From Microcystis aeruginosa NIES-4325 (GTDB lineage: Bacteria > Cyanobacteriota > Cyanobacteriia > Cyanobacteriales > Microcystaceae), in contig NZ_BJKP01000017.1 of assembly GCF_008974145.1 (NCBI RefSeq), positions 1-64,000 of the forward strand: a stretch of DNA of 64,000 nt, read 5' to 3'. Shown in pieces: positions 36,062 through 46,121 of the stretch. The notes beneath the pieces are model-generated. The model ran no database searches. It saw only the letters and a program-made list of their open reading frames with translations, and was not told where the DNA came from. Positions within the stretch are counted from its first letter, which is position 1, and each line of letters begins with the position of its first letter. The position numbers and the translations under genes are program-made.

Positions 36062-37939
36062 ATGTTCGGGAATAATCTTAACTCTACCCTAATCCAAGAC
36101 CTCGATCGCCTAGAAAATCGTCTTCGGGAAATTCCCCTCGAACCGGGGGTGTACTTCCTGCGCGACCAAAATGGCGAAATTCTCTACATTGGTAAATCCA
36201 AAAAACTCCGGTCTAGAGTCCGTTCCTATTTTCGTCCCAGTCAACCCCTCAGTCCCCGCATTGCTTTAATGGTGCGACAGGTGACGGAAATTGAATTTAT
36301 CGTCACCGACACAGAAGCAGAATCTTTGGCCCTGGAAGCTAATCTAATTAAACAACATCAGCCCCATTTTAATACTCTCCTCAAGGACGATAAAAAATAT
36401 CCATACATTTGTATTACTTGGTCGGAAACCTACCCGCGCATTTTTATCACCCGCAAACGTAGGATAAATAACCAAAAAGACCGTTATTATGGTCCCTACG
36501 TCGATACTAGGCTGCTTCGCCACACTTTACACCTAATTAAACGCACTTTTCCCCTGCGTCAACGTCCCCAACCTCTTTTTAAAGACCGTCCCTGTTTAAA
36601 TTATGATATCGGTCGTTGTCCGGGGGTTTGTCAAAAATTAATTAGTCCCCAAGATTATCGGGAAACCTTGCAGAAAGTGGCGATGATTTTTCAGGGAAGA
36701 ACGGGGGAATTATTAGACAAATTAGCGACAAAGATGCTAGAAGCGTCGGAAAACCTAGATTTTGAAAAAGCGGCCACGATTAGGGATCAAATTCGCGGAT
36801 TACAGGCCCTTAATACCGATCAAAAAGTCTCTTTATCCGATGATACCGTATCCCGGGACGCGATCGCTTTAGCTAAGGACGAGCAGCATTGTTGCATACA
36901 ATTATTTCAAATGCGTTCCGGTCGTTTGGTGGCACGTTTGGGATTTTTTGCCGATAGTCAGTCAGCAAACGAGGGAGAAATCCTGCAAAAAGTCCTAGAA
37001 GAACATTATTTATCGGTAGAAGGGGTGGAAATTCCCAGCGAAATCCTGTTACCTTGCGAATTACCGGAAGGTGAGGTGTTAGCGGGGTGGTTAAGGGAAA
37101 AAAAGGGTCGCAAAGTCGAGTTAACTGTCCCCCAACGGCAAAGTAAAGCGGATTTATTAGCTATGGTCGAGAAAAACGCTCTTTATGAGTTAGAAAAGAC
37201 GAAAAGAAGCGCCGACCGGGATTTACAGTCTTTGCAGGATTTAGCGGTAATTCTCGATTTACCGGCACTGCCGCACCGAATTGAGGGTTATGATATTTCT
37301 CATATTCAGGGTTCCCATGCGGTGGCATCGTCAGTGGTGTTTATCGATGGGGTGGCCGCTAATCAACATTATCGTCACTATAAAATCAAAAATCCCGAGG
37401 TTCAAATCGGCCATTCCGATGATTTTGCCAGTTTAGCAGAAGTAATTCGGCGGCGTTTCCGTCGTTATGCCGAAAATCACGATAATATTGCCGAAAGTGA
37501 TGATTTTCCCGATTTGGTCATGATTGATGGGGGAAAAGGACAATTATCGGCCGTGGTGGCAGTTTTAGGGGAGATGAATTTATTAGAACAGGTAAAAGTT
37601 GTTAGTTTAGCTAAACAGAGAGAGGAGATTTTTTTACCGGGGGAATCCTCTCCTTTAGAGACAGATAAGGAACAACCCGGAGTGCAATTATTGCGTCGAG
37701 TCAGGGATGAAGCGCACCGCTTTGCTGTTAGCTTTCACCGACAACAAAGGATGCAAAAAAGTCGCCGTTCCCGTCTTGATGAGATACCGGGGTTAGGTTT
37801 TAAGCGACAAAAAGAGTTATTAGCTCATTTTCATTCTCTGGATTATATTCGCGAAGCTTCCCTAGAACAATTGCAACAGGTGACAGGAATTGGGGAACAA
37901 TTAGCTAAGGAAATTTATAATTATTTTCATCCTAGGTAG
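36062..37939 (+). CDS. uvrC: Excinuclease ABC subunit C
   Basis: 625 residues. The N-terminal GIY-YIG nuclease ([16 protein letters not shown]), a central UVR motif ([16 protein letters not shown]), the C-terminal RNase H-like nuclease core ([21 protein letters not shown]), and tandem helix-hairpin-helix at the end ([15 protein letters not shown]) are in order. It makes both incisions in nucleotide excision repair. Confidence 0.97.
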   Translation: MFGNNLNSTLIQDLDRLENRLREIPLEPGVYFLRDQNGEILYIGKSKKLRSRVRSYFRPSQPLSPRIALMVRQVTEIEFIVTDTEAESLALEANLIKQHQPHFNTLLKDDKKYPYICITWSETYPRIFITRKRRINNQKDRYYGPYVDTRLLRHTLHLIKRTFPLRQRPQPLFKDRPCLNYDIGRCPGVCQKLISPQDYRETLQKVAMIFQGRTGELLDKLATKMLEASENLDFEKAATIRDQIRGLQALNTDQKVSLSDDTVSRDAIALAKDEQHCCIQLFQMRSGRLVARLGFFADSQSANEGEILQKVLEEHYLSVEGVEIPSEILLPCELPEGEVLAGWLREKKGRKVELTVPQRQSKADLLAMVEKNALYELEKTKRSADRDLQSLQDLAVILDLPALPHRIEGYDISHIQGSHAVASSVVFIDGVAANQHYRHYKIKNPEVQIGHSDDFASLAEVIRRRFRRYAENHDNIAESDDFPDLVMIDGGKGQLSAVVAVLGEMNLLEQVKVVSLAKQREEIFLPGESSPLETDKEQPGVQLLRRVRDEAHRFAVSFHRQQRMQKSRRSRLDEIPGLGFKRQKELLAHFHSLDYIREASLEQLQQVTGIGEQLAKEIYNYFHPR

Positions 37940-38047
37940 GGATAACCTGTTGAAGAATATCTAAGGCTTGACGGGGGGTTATGATGAGAATATCTTCAAT
38001 AAAACTCTATGTTCTACAAGCGATCGCACTACAACTGAAAACCTAGA

Positions 38048-38332
38048 CTAACGCGGAGTAACTTCACTCAACGCTTCTTGCAGCACTTCATCACTTACAC
38101 CATGACGCTTCAAACTAGCAACGAGAGCAGAAATTGTATCTCCCTCTAGACGCTCCAAATCCGCACGCAGCCCTTGTCCAATGTAAGCACGGATCAAAGG
38201 TTGATAACCTGAGAAACCAAGCAACGGTGCAACCCGCTTTAAATCTTCAATCACATCTTCGGGAATACGAATCGTGATTGTAGTCATAGGGCGATTTCTC
38301 TCCAGCCGTTTTTTTAATGCCTCAACTTTCAT
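38048..38332 (-). CDS. Ribbon-helix-helix antitoxin partner of BrnT
   Basis: 94 residues from the ATG at 38332, chosen because it overlaps the BrnT stop by 11 bp; longer in-frame extensions lie wholly inside brnT. MTTITIRIPEDVIEDLKRVA is a CopG/MetJ-type DNA-binding strand-helix. It should neutralise BrnT and repress the pair. Confidence 0.82.
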   Translation of the reverse strand: MKVEALKKRLERNRPMTTITIRIPEDVIEDLKRVAPLLGFSGYQPLIRAYIGQGLRADLERLEGDTISALVASLKRHGVSDEVLQEALSEVTPR

Positions 38333-38618
38333 AATACTCACGTTCCTTGCGTGTGGCTTTGCGAGCCGAAATGATCCGAATGATGTCGTTTTCACGCTCA
38401 ATATAGACGACGTACAGGAGATTCCACCGTCTATCTAACCCAATGACCGCATCTCGTGCCTGATCATTGCGACTTGCATCAACAACAACCAGCAGTGGAT
38501 CGAAGAAGACTTCTGCTGCTTGCTGAAACGTAATACCGTCATGGTTGATCGGGTTAATCCTAGATTTCTCGTTATTCCAAACAAAAGTAATGCCACTGAG
38601 GACAAAATAGACATCCAT
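38322..38618 (-). CDS. brnT: BrnT family toxin
   Basis: 98 residues. FVWNNEKSRINPINHDGITFQQAAEVFFDP is the BrnT opening, and VVYIERENDIIRIISARKATRKERE the conserved tail with the RelE-like fold. It is a ribonuclease toxin in characterised cases. First gene of a toxin-then-antitoxin pair. Confidence 0.88.
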   Translation of the reverse strand: MDVYFVLSGITFVWNNEKSRINPINHDGITFQQAAEVFFDPLLVVVDASRNDQARDAVIGLDRRWNLLYVVYIERENDIIRIISARKATRKEREYYES

Positions 38619-39002
38619 ACTTGTAGTATAGGCGGTATGTATTTACATTGTCAATACTTTATTAACACACCCTACGAGAGCAGCAATTATTATAGGTTGG
38701 GTTGACGCAAGGAAAAACACCCTACGAGGCTCTAGGCTTATTGACAGATAAAAATCAATTCAGGGTGATTTTATGCTAATCTGCAACTTACCGACTTATA
38801 ATAAAAATGTTCTTGCCAAAGAAGTTGTAGCTAACTGCTTAACTGAATCTGCTAGGATGCTATTACAGAATAGAAGACTACATCTATTAATTACTGAGGC
38901 AGAACTAAGTTTAACCGCTCTTTTTTCACCACTTCTATCGCTTTGTGTCCAAAAAATTAGGCGTTTTCGGTTTACCATAGTCAAAGTGTGCTTTCTAGGC
39001 TA
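38619..39002. other. Spacer with short direct repeats
   Basis: 384 bp between brnT and a membrane-protein gene. ACACCCTACGAG occurs twice, at 38667 and 38717, near a TAGGTTGGGTTGACGCAAGG stretch, a repeat type common in such genomes. Short overlapping frames on both strands look accidental. Confidence 0.5.
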
Positions 39003-40595
39003 ATGACTTTGACTAAAACCCCCGTGATCAGAAACCGTCGTTTTTCCCCGCGCAATCTCTTTGAGACTTGCATGGCTCTATTGGTGTTATGTAATTATAT
39101 TCTGGTTATTTTCGATTTAACCTATATTCCCCTGCGAGATTTTTGGTTACAGGGACGCTTGCAAATAACCTTATTAAGATTTAATGAACCAATAAAAATC
39201 GGGCCGATTGCCTTTCAAGAATTACAAATACCTCCCAATCAACCCCTAGAAATTCCCTTTGTTAGAGGAATCGCTAATTATGATGTGGTGAAAGGAATTA
39301 AACCCTATCGCAGTACCAGTGAATATTTAGATACGGTTAATAAACTTAATCAGCTAATTAATCAAAAGCTCTTTAAACCAGAGTTTAATCTGCAAGAATA
39401 TCGCCAAGAAATCGAGAAAGTTTTAGATAACTTGCGCCAAAAAAGTGTCAATATGGTCGATAATAATCCCTTTGCCTCGGCGGAGAAAACTGGGACTTTA
39501 GAGAAGATTAAAAATAAAATGCGTTTGCGGGTTTTTAAAACAGAAAATGTTTCTGCAAAAGCAGCCTTTCAGAAGTTTTGGACTTGGGATTATCTCATTC
39601 AAAATGGCTGGGAAAAAGAGTTGAAGTTTTTTAATCAAGAAATTCAACCTTTAATAGAAACTAATTATTTTCGTCCCCTGGGAGAAGATGGGAGACCGAT
39701 AGATAACTTTGAGGCGATCGATTTTTTCTTTGGTACCATCTTTTTCTGGGAATTTATGCTAAGAACTTGGTGGATTGCTCGCACTCATAAAGGTCTGCGT
39801 TGGCGCGAGGCTATGTTATGGCGATGGTACGATATTTTTCTGTTTATTCCTATCTGGAGATGGTTGCGATTTATTCCTACCGTTATTCGCCTAGATCAAG
39901 TTAAAATTATTAACTTAAGGTTGATTAAAGAACAGGCAGTTAAAGGCTTAGTTGCGCTAATTTCTAAAGATATTACTGAGATAATTGTCCTGAGAATTAT
40001 TAATAAAATTCAGGAATATATTCGACGAGGACAAGTGGAGAAACTTCTCGATCGATCCCTTAATGGTGGATATAATAATCTCAATGATACTAATGAAGTT
40101 ATCGAAATTTTTCGGTTAGTAGTTAATAGCACCGTTGACAAGGTTTTACCGCAAGTTAAACCAGAAGCAGAAGCTTTAATTAAATACAATATCGAGAAAA
40201 TTCTCAGTCAAACTCCCGCTTATCAAAACTTATTGCGATTACCCGGAATGAAAGGGTTAAAAACTGACTTGAGCAATCGCTTATCTAGTCAATTGTATCA
40301 ATCCTTTGTTAACATAGCGGAAAAGATTATCGAAGAAGACGAAGTTTTTGAGCGTTTATTGCAGCAATTAGTCCAGCGTTTTGGGCAATCTCTCGCTGGG
40401 GAATTACAATCCCGTCACAGTTTAGAAAGAATCGAGATGCTATTAATTATCTTCCTAGAAGAAGTCAAATTAAACTATGTACAAGAATTCTCAGATGAAG
40501 ACTTAGAAACTATCCTCGAACAAACTCGCTTACTCCACTCTCAAAGTGCAGAAATTAGTCCAGGAGAAACCATGAATCCCCGTCGTCTTCCCTAA
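39003..40595 (+). CDS. Conserved membrane protein of unknown function
   Basis: 530 residues from the ATG at 39003; a GTG at 38988 would add five residues. A membrane helix at about residues 20-40 (ETCMALLVLCNYILVIFDL) is followed by a soluble segment, a second hydrophobic region (AIDFFFGTIFFWEFMLRTWW), and a short AMLWRWYDIFLFIPIWRWLRF stretch. The long helical C-terminus (TVDKVLPQVKPEAEALIKY onward) is amphipathic. No family assigned; a cyanobacterial conserved membrane protein is the most I can say. Confidence 0.7.
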   Translation: MTLTKTPVIRNRRFSPRNLFETCMALLVLCNYILVIFDLTYIPLRDFWLQGRLQITLLRFNEPIKIGPIAFQELQIPPNQPLEIPFVRGIANYDVVKGIKPYRSTSEYLDTVNKLNQLINQKLFKPEFNLQEYRQEIEKVLDNLRQKSVNMVDNNPFASAEKTGTLEKIKNKMRLRVFKTENVSAKAAFQKFWTWDYLIQNGWEKELKFFNQEIQPLIETNYFRPLGEDGRPIDNFEAIDFFFGTIFFWEFMLRTWWIARTHKGLRWREAMLWRWYDIFLFIPIWRWLRFIPTVIRLDQVKIINLRLIKEQAVKGLVALISKDITEIIVLRIINKIQEYIRRGQVEKLLDRSLNGGYNNLNDTNEVIEIFRLVVNSTVDKVLPQVKPEAEALIKYNIEKILSQTPAYQNLLRLPGMKGLKTDLSNRLSSQLYQSFVNIAEKIIEEDEVFERLLQQLVQRFGQSLAGELQSRHSLERIEMLLIIFLEEVKLNYVQEFSDEDLETILEQTRLLHSQSAEISPGETMNPRRLP

Positions 40596-40701
40596 AAATT
40601 AGTGATCATTGATTAGGTAATATTGCTTGACCTTTTGATCACTTTTATACTAAAGTATCCGATGAACTACCATTACTCAATTAACCTAATTATCTACTCC
40701 C

Positions 40702-41340
40702 ATGTTAACAAAAATCATTCTCTGTTTACTTTGGTTAGGCTTCGGATTATACGCTTTTTTACTAGCACCCCCCGACCAACCAGATACAATGAATTTAATT
40801 ATCAATCTTTCCACTGGCAAATGGCAAGACATCAACCCGTTAATTATTGCCCTTTTTAACCTGATGGGAGTTTGGCCACTTATCTACACGAGCCTTTTAA
40901 TTATCGATGGTCGTGACCAAAAAATCATCGCTTGGCCCTTTGCTTTTGCATCCTTTGCTGTGGGTGCTTTCGCTATTTTACCCTATCTAACCCTCCGTCA
41001 ACCCAACAGCAATTTTACTGGTAAAAAAAATCTGGTCATTAAACTCTTAGACTCACCTTGGTTGGGAGTAACTGCCCTAATTACTGCGGCAATTTTAATC
41101 GCTTACGGATTAATTAACGGCAATTGGTCTGATTTTTGGTATCAGTGGCAAACTAGCCGTTTTATTCATGTTATGAGTTTAGATTTCTGTCTTTTAACCC
41201 TATTATGTCCAATTTTGCTGCAAGATGATCTAACCCGACGGGGATTTAAAAATCCTTTCCTGTTGCCAGTAATTTCCATTTTGCCTCTAATCGGTCCGGC
41301 AATTTATTTAATTATTCGTCCTCGCTTAGGAGAGAATTAA
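40702..41340 (+). CDS. Polytopic membrane protein of unknown function
   Basis: 212 residues with about six membrane helices (for example IILCLLWLGFGLYAFLLAPP, LIIALFNLMGVWPLIYTSLL, WLGVTALITAAILIAYGLI). A PDQPDTMNLI segment after the first helix and C-terminal IGPAIYLIIRPRLG are recognisable repeating features of chloroplast and cyanobacterial relatives, but I cannot name a function. Confidence 0.72.
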   Translation: MLTKIILCLLWLGFGLYAFLLAPPDQPDTMNLIINLSTGKWQDINPLIIALFNLMGVWPLIYTSLLIIDGRDQKIIAWPFAFASFAVGAFAILPYLTLRQPNSNFTGKKNLVIKLLDSPWLGVTALITAAILIAYGLINGNWSDFWYQWQTSRFIHVMSLDFCLLTLLCPILLQDDLTRRGFKNPFLLPVISILPLIGPAIYLIIRPRLGEN

Positions 41341-41492
41341 GGGTAAATTTCCTTGGGTAAACTCAGCCTAGTTATCAGCCATTTTTAACCATTTCTTGAC
41401 AAGAGAAGTTCATATTTAACAGAAATTATGCTGAGGTTCCCCTAAAATATGGGGAAAGAGATTAATGTCCAGATTAGAAGGAGTGTTTAACC

Positions 41493-41786
41493 TTGTTAGA
41501 GAGTCAAAAACCACCTCGGATTTACTGCTTTCAAGCTGATTATATTGCCTCCCAACAATTTAACCCCCAAGAGATTCCCGCTTGGTTATCCTTAGAGGTA
41601 AACTGGCAGGGTTATAGAATTCATACCCTACCCTGGGTAGCAGACGTAGCTAGGGTATTAGGATTATTAGCGATCGAAGATACTCCCCAAGGGTGGCAAG
41701 ATTATTTAGAAAGCTTGGGATTAGCCAAAATTAGGTTAATGGACAGCGAGGAGTTTTTTGAGGATAAATCTTTATCGGGATGTTAG
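41493..41786 (+). CDS. Small conserved protein of unknown function
   Basis: 97 residues from a TTG at 41493, with AGAAGGAG 9 nt upstream. Middle residues SLEVNWQGYRIHTLPWVADVARVLG suggest a small alpha/beta protein. It ends close to, and overlaps by 7 bp, the longest form of the phosphatase gene, so the two are probably cotranscribed. Confidence 0.65.
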   Translation: MLESQKPPRIYCFQADYIASQQFNPQEIPAWLSLEVNWQGYRIHTLPWVADVARVLGLLAIEDTPQGWQDYLESLGLAKIRLMDSEEFFEDKSLSGC

Positions 41787-42307
41787 AAATGCCCTATAAT
41801 TGGCAATTTAGTGATGATTCTACCAGTCAATTTATGCCCTATAAACTACTCTTCGTCTGTTTAGGAAATATCTGTCGTTCTCCCGCTGCCGAGAATATCA
41901 TGACTTATCTGATTGAACAAGAAGGATTAGGCAATAAAATCCTCTGTGATTCTGCGGGGACTGCCGGTTATCATATCGGTTCTCCTCCTGATTCTCGCAT
42001 GAATACGGCCGCCAAAAAACGCGGTATTCTTCTGCAAGGGACAGCTAGACAATTTACCCGCGAAGATTTCGAGAATTTTGATCTAATCCTAGCCATGGAT
42101 AAAGCCAATTATCAAGATATTTTATCCCTAGATCGGACAGGAAAATATCAAAAAAAGGTCAAGTTAATGTGTGACTATGCTCGTTATCACCCAGAAAAAG
42201 AAGTTCCCGATCCCTACTACGGTGGTCGTGAAGGTTTTGACCGTGTAATCGAGCTACTTTTAGACTCCTGTGGCAGTCTTTTGGAGGAAGTAAAACGCAA
42301 AATTTAA
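41780..42307 (+). CDS. Low-molecular-weight protein-tyrosine phosphatase
   Basis: 175 residues if the first ATG is used; MPYKLLFVC from 41834 is the more usual start (157 residues). The P-loop VCLGNICRSPAAE carries the CX5R active site, and the general acid sits in EVPDPYYGG. It dephosphorylates tyrosine or arginine in proteins. In Synechocystis a relative acts on regulatory and phycobilisome-linked proteins; the substrate here is unknown. Confidence 0.88.
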   Translation: MLEMPYNWQFSDDSTSQFMPYKLLFVCLGNICRSPAAENIMTYLIEQEGLGNKILCDSAGTAGYHIGSPPDSRMNTAAKKRGILLQGTARQFTREDFENFDLILAMDKANYQDILSLDRTGKYQKKVKLMCDYARYHPEKEVPDPYYGGREGFDRVIELLLDSCGSLLEEVKRKI

Positions 42308-42321
42308 GTTTTTTCTTCCAG

Positions 42322-42978
42322 TTAATCAATTAATCTATGTTCGAGGGAAAAACGAACCAATTCGGCGCGATTGTTAGTAGTTGTTTTTCTGAGTAAACTG
42401 CTAACATATTTCTCGATCGTGCGAGAGCTAAGATGCAGTTTCTGCCCAATTTCACTGTTAGAAAGTCCCCGTGCTAAATGTTCTAACACTTCCCGCTCGC
42501 GATTAGTTAACTTAAAATCGTCCTGTAAAGAAGAAGTTAAAACATCCCTAGTTTTGGGGCTTTCTTCTGGTTTTAATTTCTGATATTGACGTTCACTTTG
42601 CACCATTTGCGATCGCTCTAAAAGATTGCGAATAACTGCTTTTAACTCCTCCATCTCAAAAGGTTTAGGAAGATAGATATCACAACCCACTTGATAACCG
42701 CGGATTCTTTCCTCTGTTGACCCTCTTTCGGTTAAAAAAATTACTGGTAATAACCTAAATTCTGGCTGTTGCCGCACCTTAGTCACCAAAGAATAACCGT
42801 CTAAATGCGGCATTTTGATATCCGATACCAAAAGATGGGGATGATAGGTATCCAATAAAGTCAAAGCTTCCACACCATTACTCGCCGCTACCACACTATA
42901 ACCTGCTAATTCTAAATAGTCTTTGACCGCTAGGCGGATACCAGGGTCATCATCGGCAATTAGAATCAAAAGAGGCAT
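42322..42978 (-). CDS. NarL/LuxR-type response regulator, Ycf29-like
   Basis: 218 residues. The receiver domain has the acidic pair DDDPGIRLAVKDYLELAGYS and phosphoacceptor in LLVSDIKMPHLDGYSLV, with Thr and Lys switch residues in VIFLTERGS and LPKPFEM. A LuxR helix-turn-helix follows (FKLTNREREVLEHLARGLSN). It matches the chloroplast/cyanobacterial Ycf29 family. No kinase is adjacent; the target genes are unknown. Confidence 0.82.
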   Translation of the reverse strand: MPLLILIADDDPGIRLAVKDYLELAGYSVVAASNGVEALTLLDTYHPHLLVSDIKMPHLDGYSLVTKVRQQPEFRLLPVIFLTERGSTEERIRGYQVGCDIYLPKPFEMEELKAVIRNLLERSQMVQSERQYQKLKPEESPKTRDVLTSSLQDDFKLTNREREVLEHLARGLSNSEIGQKLHLSSRTIEKYVSSLLRKTTTNNRAELVRFSLEHRLID

Positions 42979-43164
42979 AGAAATTAACAGGACAAGGTTT
43001 TTTCGTTATTAATAGCCTAGCACCCTCCGCTCATCACAATTGTCCATCAAGCTACAGAGGCCGTTTTAACTGATATTATACTAGCAGTTAGCAATCAGTC
43101 TTTTCAGTGATCAGTAATCAGTTATAAGTTATCAGATGTGAGTTTTCAGCTTTTTTCTACCCAT

Positions 43165-43196
43165 CTCCCCACTCCCCCACTCCCTCACTCCCCCAA
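43165..43196. repeat. CTCCCCCA-type short tandem repeat
   Basis: Four imperfect units (CTCCCCA, CTCCCCCA, CTCCCTCA, CTCCCCCA) lie just before natD. The preceding 43100-43150 contains CAGTGATCAGTAATCAGTT-like debris typical of spacers in this window. Confidence 0.6.
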
Positions 43197-43220
43197 CCCC
43201 TTTTTTACTTTTTACTTAAG

Positions 43221-44336
43221 ATGACAGATTATTTGGTTTCCTTGACAATTTGGGCGGGTATTTACGCGATTTTTGCCCTCGGTTTAAATCTACAATGGGG
43301 ATTTACTGGCTTAATTAACTTTGGTCACGTTGCTTTTGCCACTTTAGGGGCTTATGCAACGGTTTTATTGACTTTACAGGGTGTACCGATGATTTTTGCC
43401 GCCATTGTCGGGGCGATACTAGGGGCATTGTTGGGATTGGCAATCGGTTTTTCCACCCTGAGATTAAGATCTGATTATCTAGCGATTGTCACCATCGGGG
43501 TGTCTGAGTTAATTCGTTTGCTGGTGCTTAACGAGGATTGGTTAACGAAAGGCAGTTTCGGACTACAACGTTATCCCCTACCTTTGGATATAAATCCCAG
43601 TTTTCCCGTCAAATTATTAATTATTGCCCTGTTTACCCTGCTTGCTATCTTTGCTCTCTGGCAATTGGGGCGCAATCTGCAACGACAATGGCGCGAAGCG
43701 GGGCAAATTAGCGGTAAAAGCTATCAACCGACGCAAAAGAGGGCTTTAATCTTTTGGGGGTCGTTAGGGGCGATAATACTGCTTTTTCTGTATATAAACG
43801 GTGTAATTGCCTTGAATGACTATAATTACAAAGCTGGGCTGATGGTGGTAGTTTTAGTCCTCCTCGCTCTCGTTTATACTGGTTTAGAATTACTTTTGCG
43901 ATCGCCTTGGGGACGCATCCTCAAAGCTATCCGCGAAGATGAAGAAATTCCCCGGGCCTTGGGAAAAAATGTCTTTTGGTATAAGTTACAATCTTTGATG
44001 TTAGGCGGTGCGATCGCTGGTTTAGCCGGGGCTTTTTTAGCATGGCAATTAACCACTATTTACCCGACTAATTTTGAGCCATTATTGACTTTTAACGCTT
44101 GGATTATTATCATTCTCGGTGGCTCTGGTAGCAATGCCGGCACCTTACTAGGATCAATAATTTTCTGGGCCTACGATTCCCTGACTCGTTTTATTCTACC
44201 CCAATTAGATATTTTTAATGATAGCCAATTAGGGGCTTTACGGATTATGATTATCGGTCTGCTGCTCATGGTTTTAATGATCTGGCGCCCCCAGGGTATC
44301 CTCGGCAAAAAAGAGGAGTTAACTTTGGGAAAATAA
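43221..44336 (+). CDS. natD: Branched-chain/neutral amino-acid ABC transporter permease, NatD/LivM type
   Basis: 371 residues, about 9-10 membrane helices. FALGLNLQWGFTGLINFGHVAF is the LivH/LivM opening, and the EAA-like loop AIREDEEIPRALGKN contacts the ATPase. LGGSGSNAGTLLGSIIFW is the second signature. With the ATPase encoded 97 bp downstream it would form part of the N-I neutral amino-acid permease. The partner permease and binding protein are not adjacent. Confidence 0.85.
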   Translation: MTDYLVSLTIWAGIYAIFALGLNLQWGFTGLINFGHVAFATLGAYATVLLTLQGVPMIFAAIVGAILGALLGLAIGFSTLRLRSDYLAIVTIGVSELIRLLVLNEDWLTKGSFGLQRYPLPLDINPSFPVKLLIIALFTLLAIFALWQLGRNLQRQWREAGQISGKSYQPTQKRALIFWGSLGAIILLFLYINGVIALNDYNYKAGLMVVVLVLLALVYTGLELLLRSPWGRILKAIREDEEIPRALGKNVFWYKLQSLMLGGAIAGLAGAFLAWQLTTIYPTNFEPLLTFNAWIIIILGGSGSNAGTLLGSIIFWAYDSLTRFILPQLDIFNDSQLGALRIMIIGLLLMVLMIWRPQGILGKKEELTLGK

Positions 44337-44407
44337 TTTCAGTTATCAGTTATCAGTTCATCGATTACTGTTCACTGTTTACTGTTAACTGAAAACACTT
44401 GCCACTT

Positions 44408-44428
44408 CATAATTCATAATTCATAATT
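44408..44428. repeat. Three CATAATT heptamers upstream of natA
   Basis: Three exact tandem copies end 5 bp before the natA ATG. A similar TAATTCATAATTCATAATT tract lies at about 49135-49154 beyond the AEC transporter gene. Confidence 0.7.
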
Positions 44429-44433
44429 TATAT

Positions 44434-45186
44434 ATGTTACTTTCTGCCAAAGGATTATCGAAAAGTTTTGGAGGCATTCGCGCCGTCAATAATGCTTATT
44501 TGGACGTGCCGCAGGGCAGCATCACGGGGTTAATTGGGCCAAATGGAGCCGGCAAAACTACACTTTTTAACCTTTTATCTAATTTTATTCGCCCAGATAA
44601 AGGAGAAGTTTTTCTTGATGGTCAGCCTATTCATCAACTGCCTCCCTATCAAATTGCCCTAAAAGGATGTGTGAGAACTTTTCAAGTCGCCAGGGTATTA
44701 TCCCGATTAACGGTGTTAGAAAATATGCTCTTAGCTAGTCCTGGACAAACGGGAGAAAATTTTCTGAAAGTCTGGTTTCAGGGGGCAAAAATTCGCCAAC
44801 AGGAACAGGAAAATCGTGCCAAAGCTTTGGAAATATTAGATTTGATCGGTCTAGGGGAGAAAGCGCAGGATTATGCGGGGGCTTTATCGGGAGGACAGCG
44901 TAAATTATTAGAGATTGGCCGAGCGCTAATGACTGAGCCAAAATTAATTTTATTAGATGAACCGGCCGCCGGAGTTAATCCCACTTTAATCGCTCAAATC
45001 AGCGACCATATTATCGAATGGAATCGTCAGGGAATTACCTTTTTAATTATCGAGCATAATATGGATGTGATTATGTCCCTTTGTCACCACGTTTGGGTAT
45101 TAGCAGAAGGGACAAATTTAGCCGATGGCATTCCCAGCGAAATCCAAAAAAACGAGCGGGTTTTAAAGGCTTATTTAGGAGACTAA
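44434..45186 (+). CDS. natA: Branched-chain/neutral amino-acid ABC transporter ATPase, NatA/LivG type
   Basis: 250 residues. Walker A GPNGAGKTT near residues 34-42, signature LSGGQRKLLEIGRAL, Walker B LILLDEPAAGVNP, and H-loop LIIEHNMDV are LivG-like. It couples ATP hydrolysis to the NatD-type permease upstream. Its stop overlaps the convergent hisH stop by 12 bp. Confidence 0.9.
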   Translation: MLLSAKGLSKSFGGIRAVNNAYLDVPQGSITGLIGPNGAGKTTLFNLLSNFIRPDKGEVFLDGQPIHQLPPYQIALKGCVRTFQVARVLSRLTVLENMLLASPGQTGENFLKVWFQGAKIRQQEQENRAKALEILDLIGLGEKAQDYAGALSGGQRKLLEIGRALMTEPKLILLDEPAAGVNPTLIAQISDHIIEWNRQGITFLIIEHNMDVIMSLCHHVWVLAEGTNLADGIPSEIQKNERVLKAYLGD

Positions 45187-45813
45187 AGCTAATTTTTGCA
45201 CCTGTTCAACAAAGTTAGCCAGAATTTTTAAGCCATTAGTCGAGGATTTTTCCGGGTGAAACTGCACCGCCACCAAACGCTCACGAGCGATCGCTGCTGT
45301 CACCGTTTGACTGCCGTGGGTGACGGTGGCAGCAGTTAGATGACTATCAAGGGGATCGACATAATAGGAATGGACAAAATAGACGTGAGGATGCGGGGGT
45401 AATCCCTGCCAAAGAGCATGATCCGGCTGGGTGAAGTTTAATTGATTCCAACCCATGTGGGGAATGGTAATGCCAGGTTCCGAGCGAAAACGGCGCACTG
45501 TCCCCGGAATAACCCCTAAACCCGCCTCTTGACCTTCCTCTGATGAGTCAAAAAGAATTTGTAAACCGAGACAGATACCGAGAAAGGGTTTACCATTAGC
45601 GATCGCAACTTTGATCGGTTTTTCGAGATGACGGCTGCGAATTTGCCGGACAGCAGGATCAAAAGAACCGACTCCGGGTAAAACAATAGCGTCAGCTTTT
45701 TCTAGATCTAGGGGAGAATCGGTAATTTTCGGCACTGCACCCACGGTTTCCAGTCCTTTACAGGCAGAGTGCAGATTTCCCATGTCATAATCGATGACAG
45801 CGATTAAGGTCAT
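45175..45813 (-). CDS. hisH: Imidazole glycerol phosphate synthase, glutaminase subunit
   Basis: 212 residues. The class I glutaminase nucleophile is in FLGICLGLQ, the His-Glu pair in VQFHPEKSS, and IDYDMGNLHSACKG opens the protein. It supplies ammonia to HisF in histidine synthesis. The 3' ends of hisH and natA overlap convergently. Confidence 0.96.
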   Translation of the reverse strand: MTLIAVIDYDMGNLHSACKGLETVGAVPKITDSPLDLEKADAIVLPGVGSFDPAVRQIRSRHLEKPIKVAIANGKPFLGICLGLQILFDSSEEGQEAGLGVIPGTVRRFRSEPGITIPHMGWNQLNFTQPDHALWQGLPPHPHVYFVHSYYVDPLDSHLTAATVTHGSQTVTAAIARERLVAVQFHPEKSSTNGLKILANFVEQVQKLALVS

Positions 45814-46121
45814 TGCTATATACTGATCAGGCGATGACCTTATTTTAGAGCAATCACGCTGCTAGATTAGGTCTTGACTCAAAAGTTGTTAAATGGGATT
45901 TGAACCTGCAACCGGCTGATTTGTAATCAGCTATACATAATCGCTCAAACCCTTTTCCCACAACCAACAGAGGCTATCTCAATTCTTTTCTCAAATACCA
46001 ACAGTCTCTAGGTAATCGATCGAAGTCTTGTTATTCTTATAACTGGTAGGTTTCGAGATTTTTCTAGGCTCGCGGCTTAACCCAATCAACCGATAACCGA
46101 TAACCGATAGAGGGGGGCAGA
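45814..46121. other. Spacer holding a tRNA-like relic
   Basis: 308 bp between hisH and the FGE-like gene. Apart from the tRNA-like sequence at 45885-45964 nothing was recognised. Near 46081-46110 is a short ACCGATAACCGATAACCGATA tandem of CCGATAA heptamers. Confidence 0.5.
45885..45964 (-). other. tRNA-like sequence, probably non-functional
   Basis: On the minus strand a clean 5-bp anticodon-like stem GCTGA/TCAGC with loop TTACAAA is followed by CCGGTTGCAGGTTCAAATCCCATTT, which looks like a tRNA variable region and T-arm. The T-stem (GCAGG/CCCAT) does not pair properly, the D-arm is absent, and the loop gives an improbable ACA anticodon. Outer GTTG/CAAC can pair. Best read as a decayed tRNA or integration scar. 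Confidence 0.35.

Noticed and set aside
37940-38010. PIN toxin fragment on the minus strand
   Set aside because: A short frame ending [19 protein letters not shown] resembles a VapC C-terminus, but it has no start and is too short to call.
38773-39003. 76- and 62-residue ORFs on opposite strands
   Set aside because: They overlap each other and match no family; codon pattern is not convincing.
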